A stretch of DNA of 64,000 nt, from the NCBI GenBank assembly GCA_035048495.1, contig CM068546.1, forward strand, positions 30,708,674-30,772,673. The letters are read 5' to 3'. The position numbers and the translations under genes are program-made. The notes under the pieces were generated by a model. That model had not been told where the DNA came from and did not search any database. It was given only the letters and a program-made list of their open reading frames with translations. Of the stretch, positions 57,821 through 64,000 are shown one piece after another. Numbering within the stretch: the first letter of the stretch is position 1; every line of letters starts with the position of its first letter. Source of the stretch: Euptelea pleiosperma (lineage: Eukaryota > Streptophyta > Magnoliopsida > Ranunculales > Eupteleaceae).

Positions 57821-58375
57821 TTGTGGCAATAAAACGTGCCACGTACATTCCCCGTCCTTTTCGAGTGCACGGGCATGAGTTTATTCGACGCACAATACCA
57901 CAACAAAAAACAGCTGCATCCAAAAAAAATTCACCACATTGCACTCTGCTCGCTGACCCCATGTTGATGGATCCCACAACCAAAAATCAGTCTGATCAGT
58001 GATTTATAGCCATTACATTGAGCATTTTTTTTTTATCATGGCCTCTATGAACAGGCCCATGAATGAGTTCAAAGCCCATGATGAAAATGATCGGGCGTTT
58101 GGATGGAACACGGTTCGTTGGCGCTATATTGGATGTATGGGGCAGTGTTGTCACCAGGTTGGATATGCTCACTTTCTCCATTAACATTTTCCACCTAGGG
58201 CGTCTTTGAATGAAAAAAACATCTGGGAAATGCCTAAGATTGCTGATTGATTGCAACGGAGAACACATTTCAATTATGTGAGAAAATAAAGGCATATTTT
58301 CAGGTAGAAATGAACTCTCAGCTATCTGGATGGGAAATGAATTCCAGGTTTAGTGGGGAAAATTATCAAGATTTA

Positions 58376-58892
58376 GGGCCTGTTTGGTACGTGAGAAAAA
58401 GAGTTCCGACGGCGAATATTTAGCCAGGCGAATATTATCTTGGCTAAATATTTGCTCAGAGCAATATTTAACAATGTTTGGTACGTGTACGAGCTAGCTC
58501 ACTTCAGCTTACTTCATTTTCTTTCAATTTGAGTGGGTCCCACATATCAAAGTAAGTCAAAAATAGGCTCGGCGAGTGCGGGAACCACATTATGTCAAAG
58601 AATAAAAAAAAATTATTTTTATATTTTTTATATATTAAAAAATTAATTTTTATTGAAAATAGTGATTTTCCGGCGAGAAAATAAAATTTTCTCACCAAGG
58701 CATAATCGGCGTGAAAATATTTTCACAGGGGGGGGGGGTGGGGGTGATCAAATGTTTTCCCGCCGCGGAGGGCAAATATGAGGGCCCGGCTAAATATTTG
58801 CCGAGGGCAAGTGGCTGCCAAACGCAGCCGGGCGAATATTTGCTTGGCCAAATATTTTATTTGCTCGCCGCGGAGCGTTACCAAACAGGCCC
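58376..58892. mobile_element. Tourist-like (PIF/Harbinger) MITE, family D copy 2 (517 bp)
   Basis: Ends GGGCCTGTTTGGTACG and GTTACCAAACAGGCCC, with TTA on both sides (58,373-58,375 and 58,893-58,895). Landmarks match copy 1 (470-956) in reverse order. A G-run of ten bases lies near 58,728. Confidence 0.85.
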
Positions 58893-58899
58893 TTAAATG

Positions 58900-60320
58900 G
58901 CTTGGTACGTCAAATCTATGAATCTATGGTACATTGACACTGGATTGAAGATTATTTCGTACGAAAATTTGAAATTTAAAGGATATTATAATTTCATTGG
59001 TTTGTTCCTTAAGTTAAAAAAATTTCAAATTTCATTTTTTTTTTGTAAAATATTTAAAAATTAGACAAATGCTATAAGTTGATAACAGATAAGTTTTTAT
59101 CTATAATTTGACATGGACAGCCGTCACCATTGGATTTCCCTTCCAACAACAGCTAACAGTATGGCCTCTCCCAGCTCAAAGGGTCCGGGTTGATGAGCAT
59201 TAATATACTTCAGCCTCGTTGATTTTGGACTGTTGTCCATATATTTATGGAGTTTAATGGGGGAATTGAGAAAACCAGGGTTTAAACTTGTTCCTCCACA
59301 TTAAATTTAAAAAGCTGCAAAAAATAAAGTAATGTCACCAATAGCTCAAAATTTACAAGATCACTATATCAAGCTGACAGCAGATGACAACATGTGTTGA
59401 CAAGGCAAACATAATATTTGATTCCCACGTAGAAAATAAGCAACCACATGCAATGTTGATTAAATGTACCGGTATTACTTTCGATTCTATTTATATTGCA
59501 CTAGCCTAAAGCATTATCGATTAAGACAAAAAAAAAAAAACTACAAAAGGAAGACAGCAATCACCACCCATTCAACAGAGAAACCACCTACACTATACGG
59601 GAAGTATTTAGAGGTATTCAGCTTTCTCCACACAAATCAGCTTTTTCCAGCTTACATCTTGAATGTAATTCCAACACTGAACATCACTCCATGTTTGAAA
59701 GAAGTTTTGATGAGCCAAAATACTGCAAACCCGTTTAACAATATGAGTATATGCATAGAACAATTATTGAGAAAGTGCTAACCATAACAAGCGAACAGAT
59801 GAAAAGTTTAGGGATGATTATTTTATACAAACATTATTCTAGAGAAAAACAGCCACAAAATATTTCAGGTCCACAAATAACCAGCCAGAAGAAACTTTTG
59901 GATTCCACTTCAGTCATTCTCTAGGAATATCAATCTATTATTATGGGGCTTTCAATTTCCACCCCTTGATATTTATTATATATAATGGAACAACAATTTT
60001 CATGTTGTAAACAATTTAATAGGGGAGATGAACTCAAAAAAAATAAAAATGTAAGTTTCACCTGTGCAACTTATTTCCTCTATAGTTGAGCCAACAATGT
60101 GGAACTGATTTCTGAGAAGTGTCTTATTCTATTTGCTGTAATTCGTATAGTTTCAACCGTTCCATTTAATTAATCATGCAGGTTGCAGACTACAATACTG
60201 AAGATGAAATTTATTAATTGCAAAACAATTCCACAAAATTTAGGAAAATACAACACAATTCGACCCCCCTCTATTTCTTACTTAGGTGATCCATTTTTTA
60301 TGATGCGCGGAAGAGAATAC
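58900..60320. other. Intergenic, no gene seen
   Basis: AT-rich with short non-conserved open frames on both strands. No terminal repeats are recognised. Confidence 0.35.
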
Positions 60321-60742
60321 TAATGATAACAAGGGTTTCGGCAGAATAAAGAGAACCTGTAGATTAGGGCTTAGGATTCTATGGAATAAACTTCAAACAT
60401 AAGAAACTGAGAAATATCTCAAAAAATTCAAGAGTTTAAACTTCATACATCAATCTCTGGAACTAAATCCTCTTCCTGTATGTAGTGATAGAGAGTGGCC
60501 GCGTGTCATCTCACAAACCCACAGAACAACCACATTACAATTACACAACACCTAGGGAATCAACTACTACAGGAAAACACATGTGGGATCACCCTACTAC
60601 AAGACATAAAAGACAGCCTGCCATCACCAAGAAGATGCATACTATTTTTTTTCACTCACGTGAGCCTACTCTAAGAAGCTACTAATCTTTTAATGGATTC
60701 AGATGAATATGTGGAAGAATCCCAAATTCGAGCCTCCTGCAT
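60321..60742 (-). repeat. Diverged LTR, partner of 63,362-63,868
   Basis: Shares 'cataagaaactgagaaatatctc', 'gtgtcatctcacaaacccac', 'ctactacaagacataaaa' and the end 'ctcctgcatca' with 63,362-63,868 in the same orientation. As a minus-strand element this would be the 3' LTR. The target duplication was not found. Confidence 0.6.
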
Positions 60743-60844
60743 CATTCCCATTTCTAGTCAGGATCTATACTATGCTTGAATTTACAAGAACTTTAACACA
60801 ATATAAGAGAAACATAACATTACAGAAGTAAAGATACAAACAAC

Positions 60845-61826
60845 ACTTTAAAAACTCTCAGAAGCTTCCACAAATAAAACTCAGAATACTTAAAGCTAAG
60901 TCTTCTCTCCAACTAAGCTTCTTCCTTAAAGAGGCACCTCCTTCTATAGGCCAAGGGATGGATTCCAAACTTGTTTAAGTCCATCGACTTAAGAGGTGAT
61001 GGAGTCTTAAGGTATCTCATTTATTTCCTTTCATACTTTATTTAAAATTATTTTCATGTTCACATTAAAGAAAATTGACACATGTCTACCTTTACATAAA
61101 TGAAGGTTGATCTCATTTTCAATTGGAATTCTTTTCTTAAAAAAAACATTCAAAAGGTCACTAATAGACATCTTGACCTCTTTTCTTAAAGAACATATAG
61201 AAATGAGACACATGAGATAAAGATAAATACTTCCTTCATACAGACTCTCAAAAGAATCAATACTTCCTTCATACAGCTTATAATCTTATTGAAATAATAC
61301 CAGCTCTCCTAACACATCATCTTACTCCAACTAATATTGCTTCTTAATAATATGTCCTAAATCAAGAGAAAAAAAGATTCCTTTTGTTTCCCTTTACGAA
61401 AAGGTAGATATAAAAATCTTACCTTACATCTTAGCGTTAACTTATGTGTATATTTTCTATATGTTCTTTTAAGAAAAGAGATCAAAGATGCATATTAATG
61501 TCCTTTTGAAAGTTTTTATTAAGAAAAGAATTTCAAGTTAAATATGATGTCAACATCCTTTTATATAAAGGTAGACATATGTCGATTTTCTTTGGTGCCA
61601 ACATGAAAGTAACTTTAAATAAAGTATGAAAAGAAATAAAGGATATGTTTTTGGACTTCATCACCTCTTAAGTCCATGGCCTTAAAATAAATTTGGAATC
61701 CATCCCTTAACCTATAAAAGGAGGTTCCCTCTCTTAGAAAGGAGAAGCTTGTATGGAGAGAAAACTTAAAAGCTCCGAGTATTGTGAGTTTTGTTTGTAG
61801 AAACTTTCGTGAGATTGTGAGTTTGT
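60845..61826. repeat. Long inverted repeat, arms about 370-400 bp
   Basis: The left arm (about 60,845-61,210) and right arm (about 61,445-61,826) are inverse: 'ccaagggatggattccaaactt' against 'aatttggaatccatccctt', 'gacttaagaggtgatg' against 'catcacctcttaagtc', and 'aagaaaattgacacatgtctacctttaca' against its inverse. Each arm has a TATA-like CTATARAAGG at mirror positions (about 60,941 and 61,712). It lies between the two LTR-like repeats. Confidence 0.72.
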
Positions 61827-61830
61827 AAAG

Positions 61831-62330
61831 GTCATGTTTGGGAATGCTTATGCAAAAGCACTATGGAAAAGCGCTTTTGCAGAAGCACTGGAAACAACTG
61901 CTGAGAAACATGTTTTCTGAAATAGCGTTTGGCAAATCATACTAGAGAATTGATGTTATGTGTAGAAGTTGGGGTTGTTGTTTGGTAAAACCAACTTAGC
62001 TTCTGGATTCTGTCAAAATGTCAAGAATACCCTTAAAAGTTATTAAGGATTCAAGGGTTTTAAAAGTTATTTTGTAATATAGAACAAAGAGGGGGGACAA
62101 AAAGGTTAAAACATGAGAACTATTTTGACGGTGATATGCTTCCCGCAAAAGCACTGAAGCACTTTTTCAAGAAACACCCTCCGAGGTGTTTCACAAAAAA
62201 GCACTTCTAGCTTCTTTTAGACGTTGGAAGCTAAAGTGTTTTTGCAAACCAAACAGAGATTTATGCTATGGAAGCGCTTCTCAACGCCATAAGGTGGAGA
62301 AGCACTTCGCAAAGAGCTCCCAAACACTAC
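61831..62330. mobile_element. MITE with GTNNTGTTTGGGA ends (500 bp)
   Basis: Ends GTCATGTTTGGGAATGC and GCTCCCAAACACTAC. TAAAG lies on both sides (61,826-61,830 and 62,331-62,335), possibly a 5-bp duplication. The arms share many 'aagcacttt/aaagcgctt' motifs. Superfamily uncertain; it abuts the preceding inverted repeat. Confidence 0.6.
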
Positions 62331-63129
62331 TAAAGTGTTGTTAGTTGGGAGTGTTGTTTGTATCTTTGCTTCTAGTTTCCCTCTGTTATCTCTCTGTATG
62401 TTCTCTTCTTTCCCTTTTGTAATTTTTCTTATTGTGTTATGTTAATGTTATTATGTTTTCTTTTATAATGTGTTAAAGTTCTTGTAAATTAAAGCATAGT
62501 ATAGATCTATACTTGAGGTACTGAGAGCATATTTCAAGACACTAGCTTAATGAAAAACAAGGCCATAGATATAAATACAATTGAATGGAGGAACAAGGTT
62601 CATTCGCTGACCCATATTGTTGGGATAAGGCTTATGTTGATGATGACCCAACTTTTATTCTTCACACCCCAACCAATTTTACTGCTCACTTCATTCAACC
62701 ATCTAACATCAGAAAGGTTGGTCACTTCAGTGTGACAGCAGAAAAATGCACTTCTCCTGCCCTTGATCAATTTATCACATTCCAAGTTGCCAATCATTAT
62801 GATTCTCTTTAGGAACTTCCACTGATAAGATGTTTTAAATAAGTCTCCAACTTCGACCTCGTATTCCTGAACACTGCAATCATAGTCCTGACACATCTAT
62901 ACACCTCCATTCAATTGATTAATTTGATTCATAGCACAAACTCCAACAACAGTCCCTTTGTGGCAGTCGATGTTCCCTAGGGTAGTATCCCATTGTTTGT
63001 TCAATTCCTTCCAGTCTTTATTGGGTTATGCTGAATTATTTCACATAACTATCTATGAATTTCTAACTTGATAGTATAATCTAGAACAGGGGCAACATGG
63101 TTGCATCTACTTGGGTTGTTGGAATCTGA

Positions 63130-63335
63130 TTATCCGAGTAAGATTCAATTTCAACAGAACCATTAGTTGATCAAAAGCTTCTCTCATATCCTTTCTAAAA
63201 TCAGTCCATTGATGCTCAATGCTATCCATTCTAATTTGTAGATAATAAATCGCTGCATCTCATTGACAGTTGGTCGTCTAAGCTACATTTGCATCTTCCA
63301 TAGTTCATTGAACCAAACCCAGTTCTATGCTCAAG
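63130..63335 (-). pseudogene. LTR-retrotransposon gag N-terminal relic
   Basis: The minus strand shows a degraded gag-like segment (RMDSIEHQWTDFRKDMREAF, then DQLMVLLK) just inside a primer-binding-like site (minus-strand TTTGCATCAGAGC, 63,347-63,359). Upstream codons contain stops. No pol is recognised further along. Confidence 0.5.
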
Positions 63336-63361
63336 AATTCAAAGTAGCTCTGATGCAAAAA

Positions 63362-63868
63362 CTAATGCAGGACAACAGATAAGGGTTTTGGCTGAACAAA
63401 AAGAACTTGTGGATTAAGGGTTTGCATCCCACACATAAGAAACTGAGAAATATCTCGGCAGAAAAGAAAGGGATTAAACTGCATTCATCAATCTATATCC
63501 TATACCCATCCCTCTTCTTCAATTCATAGATAGAGAGAGAACATGTGTCATCTCAAAAATCCACACAAGCCGCATAACAATTACAGATCACCTACTTATA
63601 ACCTATTGCATGACCTACTACAACACATAAAACATCCACCTGCTGCATCATCTACTACAAGACATAACACTGCATGTCCTACTACAGAACATAATAAGGC
63701 AACTTGCTGCATCACCAACTACAAGACATACACATATTGTTTTTTTACAAGTACAGGCCTACTGTTTTGACTCAAGCGGGCCCAATCCAGGATGCCTCCA
63801 ATCTTGCAACGGATTAAGATGCAAGCACCCTCTATGGCCAGAATATCAAATTATATGCTCCTGCATCA
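63362..63868 (-). repeat. Diverged LTR (5' LTR of a minus-strand element)
   Basis: On the minus strand it starts TGATGCAGGAGC and ends TCCTGCATTAG, a short inverted pair, followed by the PBS-like TTTGCATCAGAGC. It has additional 'ctactacaagacata' direct repeats compared with the partner at 60,321-60,742. Confidence 0.6.
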
Positions 63869-64000
63869 ATTTTCCTACTTCTAGGAAAATATACAGATAA
63901 AGCAGAGTTCCTTCATCTATAATTGAATTTTGAAGGCTAAAATGGTGGAAACATGAATTCAAACCTCTTATTAGAAATTACTATGAAAGAAGGAGAAATC

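Noticed and set aside
62585..62896. 75-98-codon open frames on both strands near 62.6-62.9 kb
   Set aside because: They overlap each other, lie between LTR-like repeats and show no family motif; perhaps part of the decayed minus-strand element.

Overview
This window is nuclear DNA of a flowering plant. Its genes have GT-AG introns and are angiosperm types (a trichome-birefringence-like O-acetyltransferase, a PPR editing factor, an F-box protein and an alpha-crystallin-domain demethylation factor). The gene spacing is wide and AT-rich, and it is full of MITEs and LTR-retrotransposon debris. I cannot name the species from sequence alone.

Four genes look intact. (1) A four-exon TBL/PMR5-type gene on the minus strand, 7,070-11,660; its exons join in frame to 461 codons. 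(2) An F-box gene on the minus strand, 28,648-29,766. (3) An intronless PLS/E-class PPR gene on the plus strand, 40,673-42,427, closest in memory to Arabidopsis MEF19 (At3g05240). (4) A two-exon alpha-crystallin-domain gene of the IDM2/IDM3 type on the minus strand, 43,728-45,338. They do not form a pathway and are probably transcribed independently. An unrecognised two-exon coding remnant may lie at 26.3-26.8 kb (minus).

Most of the rest is mobile DNA. Several MITE groups can be delimited to the base by inverted termini plus target-site duplications (TSDs). Mutator-like elements with 9-bp TSDs lie at 60-458, 13,616-13,996, 18,388-18,779, 25,634-26,013, 34,334-34,521, 34,717-34,917, 38,468-38,976 and 44,037-44,219. 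hAT-like elements with 8-bp TSDs lie at 36,895-37,593 and 43,089-43,430. PIF/Harbinger (Tourist-like) elements with TTA/TAA TSDs lie at 470-956, 39,854-40,041, 40,157-40,341 and 58,376-58,892. LTR elements include a TRIM at 3,479-3,901 inside a 1.36-kb tandem duplication, a complete Ty1/copia insertion at 50,465-56,000 with near-identical LTRs but a badly broken coding region, a copia RT relic at 30.4-30.8 kb, gag relics at 21.2-21.7 and about 63.1-63.3 kb, and a Ty3/gypsy integrase scrap at 48.6-48.9 kb inside one arm of a long inverted repeat.

The main points for a second look are: a palindromic MITE has supplied the last 17 codons and the stop of the PPR gene; a Mutator-like MITE family carries a G-box (CACGTG) in its arms; families A and B share a terminal motif and one element combines the ends of one family with the interior of another; a young copia insertion was already coding-dead; and two diverged copies of a 2.2-kb intergenic block, 13 kb apart, show which MITEs arrived after duplication. 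I saw no rRNA, tRNA, CRISPR or bacterial-type system.
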